Source: Sulfuriferula sp.
GTDB lineage: Bacteria > Pseudomonadota > Gammaproteobacteria > Burkholderiales > Sulfuriferulaceae
Assembly (NCBI GenBank): GCA_031291235.1
Contig: JARLJL010000009.1
Coordinates: forward strand, 160,208 to 224,207
DNA: 64,000 nt
Reading direction: 5' to 3'
In this document: piece after piece, positions 8,598-17,659 of the stretch
How positions within the stretch are numbered: the stretch's first letter is position 1
Layout of the letters: the number at the start of each line of letters is the position of its first letter
Notes under the pieces: generated by a model
The model's input: only the letters and a program-made list of their open reading frames with translations
What the model was told of the DNA's origin: nothing
The model's database searches: none
Position numbers and translations under genes: made by a program

Positions 8598-9989
8598 ATG
8601 TCCAATTCCGCTACGCCGCAACTCTGGTCCGGCCGTTTTAACGAGCCGGTATCCGAGCGCGTCAAACGCTACACAGCCTCCATCGGCTTCGATTACCGTC
8701 TGGCCGAGTTCGACATACTCGGCTCGCTGGCGCATGCCAAAATGCTGACGCAACAAGCCATTATCAGCCCGCAGGATCTCGCCGACATTGAGCGCGGCAT
8801 GAGTGAAATCCTCGCCGACATCCGTGCCGGCAAATTCGAGTGGCTGCTCGACCTGGAAGACGTCCACCTCAATATCGAAAAAGCGCTCACCGCCAAAGTC
8901 GGCGATGCAGGTAAGCGCTTGCACACCGGGCGCTCGCGCAACGATCAAGTAGCGACCGACATCCGCTTGTACCTGCGCCATAACATCGACGGCATTTTAC
9001 AACTGATCCGTGCCGCTCAGACCGCGCTGCTTGACCTTGCCGAAGCCAATGCCGAGGTGGTCATGCCCGGCTTTACCCATTTGCAAGTCGCCCAGCCGGT
9101 GTCATTCGGCCACCATCTGCTGGCCTACTTCGAAATGCTCAAGCGCGATGCCGAGCGCCTCGCCGACTGCCGCAGCCGGGTCAACCGTTTGCCTCTGGGC
9201 GCAGCCGCGCTGGCCGGCACCAGCTATCCGATCGACCGTGAAATGGTCGCGCGCGAACTCGGTTTCGACGGTGTCTGCGAGAATTCGCTGGACGCGGTTT
9301 CCGACCGCGATTTCGCCATTGAATTCACCGCCTGCGCCAGCCTGATCATGACCCATTTCTCGCGCATGTCCGAAGAGCTGATTTTATGGATGAATCCGCG
9401 CTTCGGTTTCATCGACCTGGCCGACCGCTTCTGTACCGGTTCGTCGATCATGCCACAAAAGAAAAATCCCGACGTACCCGAGCTGATACGCGGCAAAACC
9501 GGGCGGATAAACGGTCATCTGGTCGGCCTGCTCACGTTGATGAAAGGTCAGCCGCTGGCCTACAACAAGGACAACCAGGAAGACAAGGAACCGTTGTTCG
9601 ACACCGTCGACACCCTGATCGACACCCTCGCCATCGTTGCCGAGATGCTCCCCGGCATCCGCGTCAAGCCGGAAGCCATGCGCCGTGCCGCGCTGCAAGG
9701 CTACGCCACCGCAACTGATCTGGCCGATTATCTGGTGAAAAAAGGTCTGCCGTTCCGCGATGCACACGAAGCTGTCGCACTGGCCGTGCGCCATGCCGAA
9801 GGCAAAGGCTGCGATCTTGCCGACCTGCCACTCGCCGACTTGCAGCAGTTCTCCGATCTGGTCGCCGCCGACATTTACGACGTGTTGTCGCTGGAAGGCT
9901 CGATGAATAGCCGCAACCACATCGGTGGCACCGCACCGGCGCAAGTACGCGCGGCGATTGCACGCGGCCGCGCAACACTGGGCGGCTAA
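8598..9989 (+). CDS. argH: argininosuccinate lyase
   Basis: Last step of arginine synthesis: argininosuccinate to arginine and fumarate, in the cytosol. At 463 residues it has normal length. The fumarase/aspartase superfamily signature [15 protein letters not shown] is intact, as are the [13 protein letters not shown] and TAGFTHLQ-type ([11 protein letters not shown]) substrate-binding segments. The gene is divergent from the AlgZ-like kinase gene, an order known from pseudomonads. No strong ribosome site precedes the ATG (AGG about 10 bases upstream). Confidence 0.97.
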   Translation: MSNSATPQLWSGRFNEPVSERVKRYTASIGFDYRLAEFDILGSLAHAKMLTQQAIISPQDLADIERGMSEILADIRAGKFEWLLDLEDVHLNIEKALTAKVGDAGKRLHTGRSRNDQVATDIRLYLRHNIDGILQLIRAAQTALLDLAEANAEVVMPGFTHLQVAQPVSFGHHLLAYFEMLKRDAERLADCRSRVNRLPLGAAALAGTSYPIDREMVARELGFDGVCENSLDAVSDRDFAIEFTACASLIMTHFSRMSEELILWMNPRFGFIDLADRFCTGSSIMPQKKNPDVPELIRGKTGRINGHLVGLLTLMKGQPLAYNKDNQEDKEPLFDTVDTLIDTLAIVAEMLPGIRVKPEAMRRAALQGYATATDLADYLVKKGLPFRDAHEAVALAVRHAEGKGCDLADLPLADLQQFSDLVAADIYDVLSLEGSMNSRNHIGGTAPAQVRAAIARGRATLGG

Positions 9990-9992
9990 TCC

Positions 9993-10493
9993 TTGGCATC
10001 GCCAATCACGGCACTCAGATACCTGCAACACTATCCCGTAGCGTTGCAGGATCAGGTGCGGCAGCTGATTGCGCAAGGCAAACTGAGTACGTATCTGACA
10101 CAGAAATATCCGGCGCAACATGAAGTGCAGACTGACAAGGCGCTATACCAGTATGCGCTGGAATTAAAACAGACCTATCTGCGCAACGCCCCGCAACCGG
10201 ACAAGGTGCACTACGACAGCAAGCTGGATGTGGCACATCACGCACTGGGATTGAATACGGCAATATCGCGGGTGCAGGGCGGCAAGCTCAAGGCCAAGAA
10301 GGAAATCCGCATCGCATCGCTGTTCAAAACCGCACCGGAGGCATTCCTGCGCATGATCGTGGTTCATGAATTGGCGCATCTCAAGGAACGCGATCACGAC
10401 AGGAATTTTTATCAGCTATGCGTACACATGCAGCCGGACTATCATCAGGTGGAATTCGATCTGCGCGTATATCTGACGCACCTGGGTTTGTAA
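9993..10493 (+). CDS. YgjP-like (DUF45) putative zinc metallopeptidase
   Basis: A 166-residue soluble protein of the YgjP/SprT-like metal-dependent hydrolase group. The zinc motif HELAH lies in VVHELAHLKERDHDRNFYQLC; a later histidine (DHDRNFY or MQPDYHQ region) could be the third ligand. The frame begins with TTG only 3 bases after the argH stop, and no ATG is available before the catalytic motif, so it is probably translated by coupling to argH. The substrate is unknown. Confidence 0.8.
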   Translation: MASPITALRYLQHYPVALQDQVRQLIAQGKLSTYLTQKYPAQHEVQTDKALYQYALELKQTYLRNAPQPDKVHYDSKLDVAHHALGLNTAISRVQGGKLKAKKEIRIASLFKTAPEAFLRMIVVHELAHLKERDHDRNFYQLCVHMQPDYHQVEFDLRVYLTHLGL

Positions 10494-10556
10494 CTGCCTT
10501 TATTGTTACGTATGCCGGAAAGTATTGTTGATAATGAACTTGTGAATAGCGGATTT

Positions 10557-11273
10557 TCAGCTCAGCATACCCAACAATGCTGCCCGAACCACGGCTGCGG
10601 TTTTGTTGGGCGTATTAAGCTTGGTGATCGCATTGCCGATATGAAAATTAACGGTACGCTCGGATATGTTCAAAATATCCGAAATCTCGCCGGAAGTCTT
10701 GCCGTCGCCCGTCCATCGCAACACCTCGATTTCCCTCGGCGATAGCTGCACCTGTGATTCCGGAAACATTTTGGGAGTCAGTCGCTGCGACATCGCCATA
10801 TGCGCTATCTGGGCAAGCAATGACATCTGCTGACCCTTGGCCCTAAGCTCGGCTGCGGAAATCGGTTCGCCCGAACGCGCCAGCGTCAGCATGCCGCCCA
10901 CCCCATTGATATCGCGACTGGATTGCGCCCAGCCGACCTCCAGTCCGAACGAGCGGGCATCTTCCCACAATTCGCGAGCCGAACTGAACAGATTTTCCGA
11001 CCAGACCACCGGCAGCAGCGAACGCATGCCGTGCTGCACCGTCGGATCAGCCGCCAGATAGTTTTGTGCCTGATACTGCCGCTGCCACGCCTGCGGATAG
11101 TTGTTGAACATGGCAACCTTGGGCTGGGTTAAGGGCAGCGGCATACGCAGGCCGTAAGCGCAATGATCGAATCCGAAATCACGGGCAATCGACGCGATCA
11201 TGCTGAATATTTCGCTCTCGCCTTCAAGCGCAAATAACGTATGAATCTGATCTTCCTGCCAGACGGCTATCAT
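10557..11273 (-). CDS. LuxR-family acyl-homoserine-lactone receptor/regulator
   Basis: Quorum-sensing transcription factor of 238 residues. The N-terminal autoinducer domain has the conserved ligand residues W63, Y67, D76, P77 and W91, which keep the spacing of TraR W57, Y61, D70, P71, W85. The C-terminal LuxR helix-turn-helix spans about 172-235 (LSPREIEVLRW, SERTVNFHIGNAITKL). It is divergent from the RsaM-like gene and lies two genes from the LuxI synthase, so it is probably the cognate receptor. Confidence 0.93.
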   Translation of the reverse strand: MIAVWQEDQIHTLFALEGESEIFSMIASIARDFGFDHCAYGLRMPLPLTQPKVAMFNNYPQAWQRQYQAQNYLAADPTVQHGMRSLLPVVWSENLFSSARELWEDARSFGLEVGWAQSSRDINGVGGMLTLARSGEPISAAELRAKGQQMSLLAQIAHMAMSQRLTPKMFPESQVQLSPREIEVLRWTGDGKTSGEISDILNISERTVNFHIGNAITKLNTPNKTAAVVRAALLGMLS

Positions 11274-11388
11274 TTACTTCCCCAAAATCATGAAACTTGC
11301 GACTGTATTGTTAGCTTAACGGATAACGACCGACACGCTTCCTAGCACCTTGTAGGATTTCGGCTTCCTGTCAGTTTTCGCATTGGCG

Positions 11389-11437
11389 CATTACATTTCT
11401 GTCATGTAATGTACATGTTATTACGTTCACATTACAT
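11389..11437. promoter_or_regulatory. CATTACAT repeat cluster upstream of rsaM-like/luxI genes
   Basis: Three copies of one 8-mer lie within 49 bp: CATTACAT at 11389-11396, its inverse ATGTAATG at 11404-11411 (7-base spacer), and CATTACAT again at 11430-11437. An overlapping palindrome CATGTA-ATG-TACATG spans 11403-11417. The cluster ends 8 bases before the RsaM-like start and is probably an operator array or a leader hairpin controlling the quorum-sensing genes. The binding protein is not known; the neighbouring LuxR protein is one candidate. Confidence 0.5.
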
Positions 11438-11445
11438 TCACAACC

Positions 11446-11871
11446 ATGTTCAATCAAGTCAATAGTGCAAATGTCCCAGAAATTTTATTTCCGCTATCCA
11501 TGGATGGCTACGTGCGCATAACATTGGAGACGTTAAAATCGCTTCCGCTATCGCACTTGTTGTCCGGTATCGACCTCGACAGTCGGGACAACTGCCACGC
11601 AGGAGCAAGCCTGACTGATGTATCCGGTTATACGGAATGGGTCACTGCTACGCTGCCCGCCATTACCTTAGGCTGGGACTGGCGGCTGGACACATCGCAA
11701 GGATGCCCGATATTCAAGCGTATTGAGGCACCGCGCAGCAATATCATGATCGTTGACGACCTGCAGCAAGATGTCTGTTGGATGAAAACTGCCGAACTGC
11801 TGAGTGAAATGATCGACCATTTTGACTGGCAGCAAGATGTCTGTAAAAGCATTGCGATTACATATACTTAA
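11446..11871 (+). CDS. RsaM-like (DUF4902-type) putative quorum-sensing modulator
   Basis: A 141-residue protein between divergent luxR and downstream luxI. Its core (YTEWVTATLPAITLGWDW, then RSNIMIVDD) resembles the RsaM/DUF4902 family, which sits between luxR and luxI in Burkholderia and some Pseudomonas and dampens autoinducer synthesis. That assignment is from memory of the family pattern and position, so moderate. The start at 11446 has no clear ribosome site; an in-frame ATG at 11500 is an alternative. An exact 15-base in-frame repeat encodes QQDVC twice, 22 codons apart, near the C-terminus. Confidence 0.65.
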   Translation: MFNQVNSANVPEILFPLSMDGYVRITLETLKSLPLSHLLSGIDLDSRDNCHAGASLTDVSGYTEWVTATLPAITLGWDWRLDTSQGCPIFKRIEAPRSNIMIVDDLQQDVCWMKTAELLSEMIDHFDWQQDVCKSIAITYT

Positions 11872-11960
11872 TCTGTCAAGCTGTCACTGTTAGCAGTTAT
11901 CTGAAGCGCCGAATTACCGCTTTAATGCATCTCCAGTACAACATGTTTAGGAGAGAGTTG

Positions 11961-12518
11961 ATGCGAGTCATGTCCGGTGTGCCAGAAGCATTTGCAACAG
12001 GTTTGTTTCCTGAAATTTCACGTTACCGCCACAAAGTATTTATTGAGCAGCTGGGTTGGGATCTAGATACCCAAAACGGGATGGAACTGGATCAATTTGA
12101 TCGGCCGGACACCGTTTATGTCGTCGCTCAGGACGAAGAAGACAATGTTACAGGATGCGCGCGACTGCTTCCAACCACTCACCCCTACCTACTTGGCGAT
12201 GTATTTCCTCAATTACTCAATGGCTTGGTTCCACCCAGCTCCCCCGATGTCTGGGAGCTTTCACGTTTTGCCGCAGTCGACTTCAGCAATCAGACCACTT
12301 CCGCCTTAAGCCAATTTTCTTCAGAGATCGCCGTTGGGTTACTTCGCGAGTCGATAGCCTGCGCTGCCAGACATGGCGCAAAACGCATCATTACGGTATC
12401 GCCGTTAGGCGTAGAGCGACTACTGCGCAAGGCCGGTTTTCATGCCCATCGGGCCGGCCCGCCCATGGTCATTGACGGCCACGCAATATTTGCATGCTGG
12501 ATTGAAGTCGATCAATAA
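11961..12518 (+). CDS. LuxI-family acyl-homoserine-lactone synthase
   Basis: Makes the acyl-homoserine-lactone signal from S-adenosylmethionine and acyl-ACP. The 185-residue frame keeps the family residues: R23 and F27 (YRHKVFIEQLGW), W33, D44, D47, R68 (GCARLLPTT), E99 and R102 (WELSRFAA). An upstream ATG exists at 11925, but the ATG at 11961 has a strong ribosome site (AGGAGAG) and matches the family start. It lies 89 bases after the RsaM-like gene. The acyl chain cannot be predicted from sequence. Confidence 0.94.
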   Translation: MRVMSGVPEAFATGLFPEISRYRHKVFIEQLGWDLDTQNGMELDQFDRPDTVYVVAQDEEDNVTGCARLLPTTHPYLLGDVFPQLLNGLVPPSSPDVWELSRFAAVDFSNQTTSALSQFSSEIAVGLLRESIACAARHGAKRIITVSPLGVERLLRKAGFHAHRAGPPMVIDGHAIFACWIEVDQ

Positions 12519-12530
12519 GCCATCGCTGCA

Positions 12531-12559
12531 GCCGCTGCTCATATCCCGCAAGCAGCGGC
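12531..12559. terminator. hairpin between convergent luxI and flavoprotein gene
   Basis: Perfect 9-bp inverted repeat GCCGCTGCT / AGCAGCGGC with an 11-base loop (12540-12550), placed between two convergent genes. It has no U-run; it is a candidate bidirectional transcript end. Confidence 0.45.
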
Positions 12560-12582
12560 CGGACTGGCCTACTGTTCCAACG

Positions 12583-14181
12583 CTATTTCACTATATCTAG
12601 CGCCAAAGCTTCAGCCACTTTAATTCCATCTATGGCAGCCGACAAAATGCCGCCGGCGTAACCGGCACCTTCGCCGGTCGGATACAGGCCGCGGGTATTC
12701 AGGCTCTGATAATCGTCGCCGCGCTTGATGCGTATCGGCGACGAGGTACGGGTTTCCACGCCGGTCAGCACCGCGTCATGCATGGCAAAACCCCTGATCT
12801 GCTTGTCGAACTCTGGCAAGGCCTCGCGCATTGCCGTAATAACATATTCCGGTAACGCCGTGGACAAATCGCCCAGCGTCACCCCCGGTGTATACGACGG
12901 CAGCACCGAACCCAATTGGGTCGACGGCCGCTGCGCCAGAAAATCGCCGACCAGCTGCGCCGGCGCATTGTAATTGCCGCCGCCGAGTTCGAACGCGCGC
13001 GATTCCCACTGGCGCTGAAACGCGATACCGGCCAGCGGGCCGCCGGGGAAATCTTCCGAATCAACATTCACCACCATGCCGCTATTGGCGTTGCGCTCGT
13101 TGCGCGAATACTGGCTCATGCCATTGGTAACAACGCGACCGATTTCCGATGTCGCCGCCACTACCGTGCCGCCCGGGCACATGCAAAAGCTGTACACCGC
13201 GCGACCGTTGCTGGCATGATGCACCAGCTTGTAATCCGCCGCACCCAGCTCGGGGTGCCCGGCAGTCTCGCCGAAGCGGCACTGGTCGATCAGATGCTGC
13301 GGGTGCTCGATGCGGAAACCGATGGAAAACGGCTTGGCTTCGATATACACGCCGCGCTCATACAGCATCTCGAAAGTATCGCGCGCACTGTGGCCGACGG
13401 CCAACACCACATGATCGCACGCCAGATGCTCGCCATTCCCCAAAGTAACGCCGGTAATGGCATCGTGCTCGCGAGTAATATCGGCTACCCGGCTCTGAAA
13501 ATGGATCTCACCGCCCAATGACTCGATAGTGGCGCGCATTTTTTCCACCATGCCTACCAGCCTGAAGGTGCCGATATGCGGCTTGCTGACGTACGCAATC
13601 TCCGGCGGCGCACCGGCCTTGATGAATTCGTCGATGACCTTGCGCCCGTAATGCTTGGGGTCCTTGATCTGGCTGTACAGCTTGCCGTCGGAAAACGTCC
13701 CTGCGCCGCCTTCGCCGAACTGCACATTGGATTCCGGATCGAGCTTGCGCTTGCGCCACAGACCCCAGGTGTCCTGCGTGCGTTCGCGCACTGCCTTGCC
13801 GCGCTCCAGGATGATCGGGCGAAAACCCATCTGCGCCAATATCAGCCCGGCAAAAATACCCGCAGGCCCCAGACCGATCACCACCGGCCGCTTGCTAAAA
13901 TTCGCCGGTGCCTGAGCAACAAAGTGATAGCCGATATCCGGCGCCATGCCGATATGCTTGTCATGCCTTACTTTCGCCAGCACCGCCTTTTCATTTTTCA
14001 CTTCCACATCCACGGTATACACGAACAGGATATGCGGACGCTTGCGCGCATCCTGCCCGCGGCGGAACACGCTGTAACTCACCAGCGCATCCGGCGTGAT
14101 ATTCAGACGTTTATAAATGGCGGCAGGCAGATCAACCGGCGGATGGTCCAGCGGCAGCTTGATTTCGGTAATACGCAGCAT
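12583..14181 (-). CDS. FAD-dependent dehydrogenase, COG2509 type
   Basis: Predicted cytosolic flavoprotein of about 532 residues. After an N-terminal domain of about 90 residues comes the FAD-binding Rossmann motif GLGPAGIFAG with the acidic end of strand 2 (ILERG). It also has the VQFGEGGAGTFSDGKL segment and the C-terminal block GLYPTGEGAGYAGGI that closes the FAD site. The family is widespread and biochemically uncharacterised. The longer frame starts at TTG (14187); ATG at 14181 is preferred. It is transcribed towards luxI and divergent from rbgA. Confidence 0.85.
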   Translation of the reverse strand: MLRITEIKLPLDHPPVDLPAAIYKRLNITPDALVSYSVFRRGQDARKRPHILFVYTVDVEVKNEKAVLAKVRHDKHIGMAPDIGYHFVAQAPANFSKRPVVIGLGPAGIFAGLILAQMGFRPIILERGKAVRERTQDTWGLWRKRKLDPESNVQFGEGGAGTFSDGKLYSQIKDPKHYGRKVIDEFIKAGAPPEIAYVSKPHIGTFRLVGMVEKMRATIESLGGEIHFQSRVADITREHDAITGVTLGNGEHLACDHVVLAVGHSARDTFEMLYERGVYIEAKPFSIGFRIEHPQHLIDQCRFGETAGHPELGAADYKLVHHASNGRAVYSFCMCPGGTVVAATSEIGRVVTNGMSQYSRNERNANSGMVVNVDSEDFPGGPLAGIAFQRQWESRAFELGGGNYNAPAQLVGDFLAQRPSTQLGSVLPSYTPGVTLGDLSTALPEYVITAMREALPEFDKQIRGFAMHDAVLTGVETRTSSPIRIKRGDDYQSLNTRGLYPTGEGAGYAGGILSAAIDGIKVAEALALDIVK

Positions 14182-14248
14182 AGTCAAAGCAGGAGTAACG
14201 GCAAAACGCTATTTTACCGCCGCTTGTGGACGTAACCAAATGATTTTC

Positions 14249-14276
14249 TTGGCAGTCTCGACTTCTCAGGTAAAAT
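14249..14276 (+). promoter_or_regulatory. sigma-70-type promoter for rbgA
   Basis: TTGGCA (14249-14254), 16-base spacer, TAAAAT (14271-14276). The expected start point leaves a leader of about 20 bases before the ATG at 14306. Confidence 0.6.
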
Positions 14277-14305
14277 ACGCCTTTGTATAGTCAGCAGATA
14301 ACAAC

Positions 14306-15232
14306 ATGGCAATTCAGTGGTACCCCGGACACATGACCTCGGCGCGCAAAAAGGCCGCCGAAACCATGGCATTAACCGACATCGTCATCGAGGTGCTGGA
14401 CGCGCGCCTGCCCGAAGCCAGCAGCAATCCGATGATTGAGGAATTGCGTACCTTCCGCCAGCGTCCGTGCCTGAAAATCCTGAACAAGGCCGATCTGGCC
14501 GATCCCGCCGTGACCAAAGCCTGGCTGGCGTTTTACAACAGCCAGAAGGGGGTCAAGGCGGTAGCGCTGTCGTGCAAGAAACCCAGCGATGTCGCCAAGA
14601 TCCCTGCCATGTGCCTGAAGCTCGCCCCGCATCGCGGCACGACGCTGAAGCCGCTGCGCATGATGATCATGGGTATCCCCAACGTCGGCAAATCCACATT
14701 GATGAATGCGCTGCTGAAGCGCCGCGTGGCGGCAGTGGGCGACGAACCTGCCGTCACCAAAAGCCAGCAGAAACTTGATCTGAACGACCACATGACACTG
14801 GTCGATACCCCCGGCATGCTGTGGCCGCGCATCGCCCATCCCAGCGACGGCCTGATGCTGGCGGCCAGCCATGCCATCGGCCGCAATGCGGTGATCGACG
14901 AAGAAGTCGCCACCTTTCTCGCCGGGAATTTACTGGCGAATTACCCGCAGCTGCTGGTGCAGCGTTACGGTTTCCCGGTCGAGGATAAGGATGCGGTAGC
15001 GGTAATCGAGGCGATCGCGTTACGCCGCGGTTTTCGTATCAAGGGCGGCGAAGCCGATTTCGAGAAAGCAGGACTGACGCTGCTGCAGGACTATCGCAGC
15101 GGCGCATTGGGCCGCATCAGTCTGGAGACGCCGGACAGCCGCCAGGCGATGCTGGCGGAAGGCGCCGATGTGGCAACCACATTGGGTACGACGGACAACA
15201 GCATCGATTCTCTCGATCAGCCGCCCGCCTGA
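14306..15232 (+). CDS. rbgA: ribosome biogenesis GTPase YlqF/RbgA
   Basis: Circularly permuted GTPase acting in large-subunit assembly. The permuted order is visible: G4 NKADLAD (about residue 57) comes first, then G1 GIPNVGKST (about 124-132), then G3 DTPG (about 172). The N-terminus (IQWYPGHMTSARK) is typical. At 308 residues it is slightly longer than B. subtilis RbgA. Its stop directly abuts the metF stop on the other strand, with no intergenic DNA. Confidence 0.93.
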   Translation: MAIQWYPGHMTSARKKAAETMALTDIVIEVLDARLPEASSNPMIEELRTFRQRPCLKILNKADLADPAVTKAWLAFYNSQKGVKAVALSCKKPSDVAKIPAMCLKLAPHRGTTLKPLRMMIMGIPNVGKSTLMNALLKRRVAAVGDEPAVTKSQQKLDLNDHMTLVDTPGMLWPRIAHPSDGLMLAASHAIGRNAVIDEEVATFLAGNLLANYPQLLVQRYGFPVEDKDAVAVIEAIALRRGFRIKGGEADFEKAGLTLLQDYRSGALGRISLETPDSRQAMLAEGADVATTLGTTDNSIDSLDQPPA

Positions 15233-16066
15233 TTACAACCCCAACCGACGCCAGATTTCCATCGTCGCTGCCGATTGATTCATAGTGTAAAAGTGCAAGC
15301 CCGGCGCGTCGTTATCGAGCAGCCGCTGGCACAGATCCGTCACTACATCCAGGCCGAAGGCGCGAATGGAATCGATGTCGTCGTTGTAGGCTTCCAGCTT
15401 CTTGCGCATCCAGCGCGGGATTTCTGCGCCGCATGCGTCTGAAAATCGTGCCAGCTGAGAGAAATTGCCGATAGGCATGATGCCCGGCACCACCGGCACA
15501 GTCATGCCCAGACTGTTGCAATCATCGACAAAAGCGAAATAGGCATCGGCATTGAAAAAATACTGGGTAATCGCCGAGTTGGCGCCCGCATCGACTTTAC
15601 GCTTGAAACTCAGCAGATCGTCGCGCGCGCTTCTGGCTTGCGGATGCACTTCCGGATAAGCCGCCACTTCGATATTGAACCAGTCGCCGGTCTCGTTGCG
15701 GATGAATTCAACCAGTTCATTGGCGTAACGAAACTCGCCGGCAGTTGCCATGCCTGAAGGCAGATCGCCGCGCAATGCGACGATGTGGCGGATATTGTGG
15801 CCTTTATACTCTTCCAGTATCGCCCGGATATTGTCGCGGGTGGAACCAATACAGGACAGGTGCGGCGCTGCTTCCAACCCCGCCTGCTGTATGTCCAGCA
15901 CCGCCGCCAACGAATGATCGCGCGTCGAGCCGCCGGCACCGAAAGTAACCGAAAAAAACTTGGGATGCAGTTCGGCGAGCTGGCTGCGTACCACGCGCAG
16001 CTTGTCCATGCCGTCAGGCGTCTTGGGCGGAAAAAACTCAAAACTGTAAGTGCGCGCAGTCATCAT
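15233..16066 (-). CDS. metF: 5,10-methylenetetrahydrofolate reductase
   Basis: FAD enzyme that makes 5-methyltetrahydrofolate for methionine synthesis. It has 277 residues from the ATG at 16066 and the family features FEFFPPKT near the N-terminus, SVTFGAGGSTR, and GDLP/PEVHPQA in the folate/FAD barrel. The start at 16066 has GGGAG six bases upstream; a TTG one codon before is less likely. It lies 25 bases after ahcY on the same strand, so it probably shares the ahcY riboswitch-controlled transcript. Confidence 0.96.
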   Translation of the reverse strand: MMTARTYSFEFFPPKTPDGMDKLRVVRSQLAELHPKFFSVTFGAGGSTRDHSLAAVLDIQQAGLEAAPHLSCIGSTRDNIRAILEEYKGHNIRHIVALRGDLPSGMATAGEFRYANELVEFIRNETGDWFNIEVAAYPEVHPQARSARDDLLSFKRKVDAGANSAITQYFFNADAYFAFVDDCNSLGMTVPVVPGIMPIGNFSQLARFSDACGAEIPRWMRKKLEAYNDDIDSIRAFGLDVVTDLCQRLLDNDAPGLHFYTMNQSAATMEIWRRLGL

Positions 16067-16091
16067 CAAATACTCCCAAAAAATTTACAGC

Positions 16092-17507
16092 TTAATAACG
16101 GTAGTGGCTGGATTTGTAAGGGCCGTTTTTATCCACGCCGATATAGGCCGCCTGCTGGTCGGACAGCTCCGTTAATTGCGCATTCAGCGTTTTCAGCTGC
16201 AGGCGCGCGACTTTCTCGTCCAGATGTTTAGGCAATGTATAAACGCCGATAGGGTAATCGGCCGTACGGCTGAACAACTCGATTTGCGCAATGGTCTGGT
16301 TGGCAAACGACGAACTCATCACGTAGGACGGATGTCCAGTCGCGCAACCCAGATTCACCAGACGGCCCTTGGCTAGCAGGATGATACGTTTGCCGTCGGG
16401 GAAAATAATGTGATCGACTTGCGGTTTGATCTCTTCCCACTGGTATTTTTCGATACCGGCGACATCGATCTCATTATCGAAGTGACCGATATTGCAAACG
16501 ATAGCCTGATTCTTCATCTTCGCCATGTGATCATGGGTGATGACGTGGTAGTTGCCGGTGGCGGTAACGAAGATGTCCGCCTTGTCGGCTGCGTAATCCA
16601 TGGTAACCACGCGGTAGCCTTCCATCGCTGCCTGCAATGCGCAGATCGGGTCGATCTCGGTAATCCACACTTGTGCAGACAGTGCACGCAAAGCTTGTGC
16701 CGAACCTTTACCGACATCGCCATAACCGGCCACTACGGCAATCTTGCCTGCCACCATCACGTCAGTGGCGCGCTTGATACCGTCAACCAGCGATTCGCGA
16801 CAGCCGTACAAATTATCGAATTTGGATTTGGTCACCGAGTCATTGACGTTGATCGCAGGGAACTTCAATTCGCCGCGCTCATGCATCTGATACAAACGAT
16901 GCACGCCGGTAGTGGTTTCCTCGGTCACGCCCTTGATATGGGCAAGACGAACCGAATACCAGTTCGGCGACACCGCCAGCTTGGCCTTGATCGCGGCAAA
17001 CAGCACACGCTCCTCTTCGCTGGTAGGGTGCGCCAGCACGCTGATATCGGCTTCGGCGCGCGAACCCAGATGCAGCAACAGCGTCGCATCGCCGCCGTCG
17101 TCCAGGATCATGTTGGAATAACCGCCGTCAGTCCATTCGAATATGCGATGGGTGTAATCCCAGTATTCGGTCAGCGATTCGCCTTTGACGGCGAAGACCG
17201 GCGTGCCGGTGGCGGCGATGGCCGCAGCCGCGTGATCCTGGGTGGAAAAAATATTGCACGATGCCCAGCGCACTTCTGCGCCCAAGGCTTGCAGCGTTTC
17301 GATCAGTACGCCGGTCTGGATGGTCATGTGCAGGCTGCCGGTGATGCGAGCGCCTTTCAACGGTTTTGAAACAGCGAATTCTTCGCGAATCGCCATCAGA
17401 CCCGGCATTTCGATTTCGGCGATATTGAGTTCTTTGCGCCCCCAGTCGGCCAGCGACAGGTCGGCAATAATGTAATCTTGGGTAGAGCTAGAGGTGACGG
17501 CGTTCAT
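16092..17507 (-). CDS. ahcY: adenosylhomocysteinase
   Basis: Hydrolyses S-adenosylhomocysteine to adenosine and homocysteine, removing the product inhibitor of methyltransferases. It has about 471 residues, the NAD-binding motif [11 protein letters not shown], the catalytic segments [13 protein letters not shown] and HFDNEIDVA, and the C-terminal KSSHYRY. The ATG at 17507 has an ideal AAGGAGG; a GTG one codon earlier is too close to it. Directly upstream is an SAH riboswitch, the expected control for this gene. Confidence 0.98.
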   Translation of the reverse strand: MNAVTSSSTQDYIIADLSLADWGRKELNIAEIEMPGLMAIREEFAVSKPLKGARITGSLHMTIQTGVLIETLQALGAEVRWASCNIFSTQDHAAAAIAATGTPVFAVKGESLTEYWDYTHRIFEWTDGGYSNMILDDGGDATLLLHLGSRAEADISVLAHPTSEEERVLFAAIKAKLAVSPNWYSVRLAHIKGVTEETTTGVHRLYQMHERGELKFPAINVNDSVTKSKFDNLYGCRESLVDGIKRATDVMVAGKIAVVAGYGDVGKGSAQALRALSAQVWITEIDPICALQAAMEGYRVVTMDYAADKADIFVTATGNYHVITHDHMAKMKNQAIVCNIGHFDNEIDVAGIEKYQWEEIKPQVDHIIFPDGKRIILLAKGRLVNLGCATGHPSYVMSSSFANQTIAQIELFSRTADYPIGVYTLPKHLDEKVARLQLKTLNAQLTELSDQQAAYIGVDKNGPYKSSHYRY

Positions 17508-17546
17508 CACGCCCTCCTTTCTGTAAGTAATGACAAAAAAGTAAGA

Positions 17547-17616
17547 CGTGAGCGCCGTTGCATAAAAGCCGGTTTGAGCCTGGCAGGGGTATCCCCGTCG
17601 CAGCGCTCCTCAAACC
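17547..17616 (-). ncRNA. SAH riboswitch upstream of ahcY (copy 1)
   Basis: On the minus strand the aptamer has P1 arms GGTTTGAG / CTCAAACC, the conserved core GAGGAGCGCTGCGAC, the GCCAGG segment, and 3' AACGGCGCTCACG. The 3' GCGCTC can pair with GAGCGC in the 5' part, forming the pseudoknot helix. A T6 run follows the aptamer and precedes the AAGGAGG site by about 16 bases. In known SAH riboswitches, S-adenosylhomocysteine binding turns expression on. The ligand is inferred from strong motif agreement and from ahcY downstream. Confidence 0.92.
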
Positions 17617-17623
17617 AGCCGAC

Positions 17624-17652
17624 ATTCTAGCGGAGTCGCCAGAATGTGTACA
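17624..17652 (-). promoter_or_regulatory. promoter of ahcY riboswitch transcript
   Basis: Minus-strand TGTACA (17652-17647), 17-base spacer, TAGAAT (17629-17624). The same hexamers and spacing occur at the metK copy, including a shared GACTCCGC just before TAGAAT, which supports it as the real promoter. Transcription would start just before the aptamer. Confidence 0.7.
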
Positions 17653-17659
17653 GCCGCAA

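Noticed and set aside
9384..10121. 245-codon minus-strand frame over the end of argH
   Set aside because: It overlaps conserved argH and YgjP-like coding sequence and shows no family resemblance.
11341..11356. CCTAGCACCTTGTAGG as a lux box
   Set aside because: It has CT and AG ends, but only 10 bases between them where known boxes have 12, and the inner bases are not symmetric.
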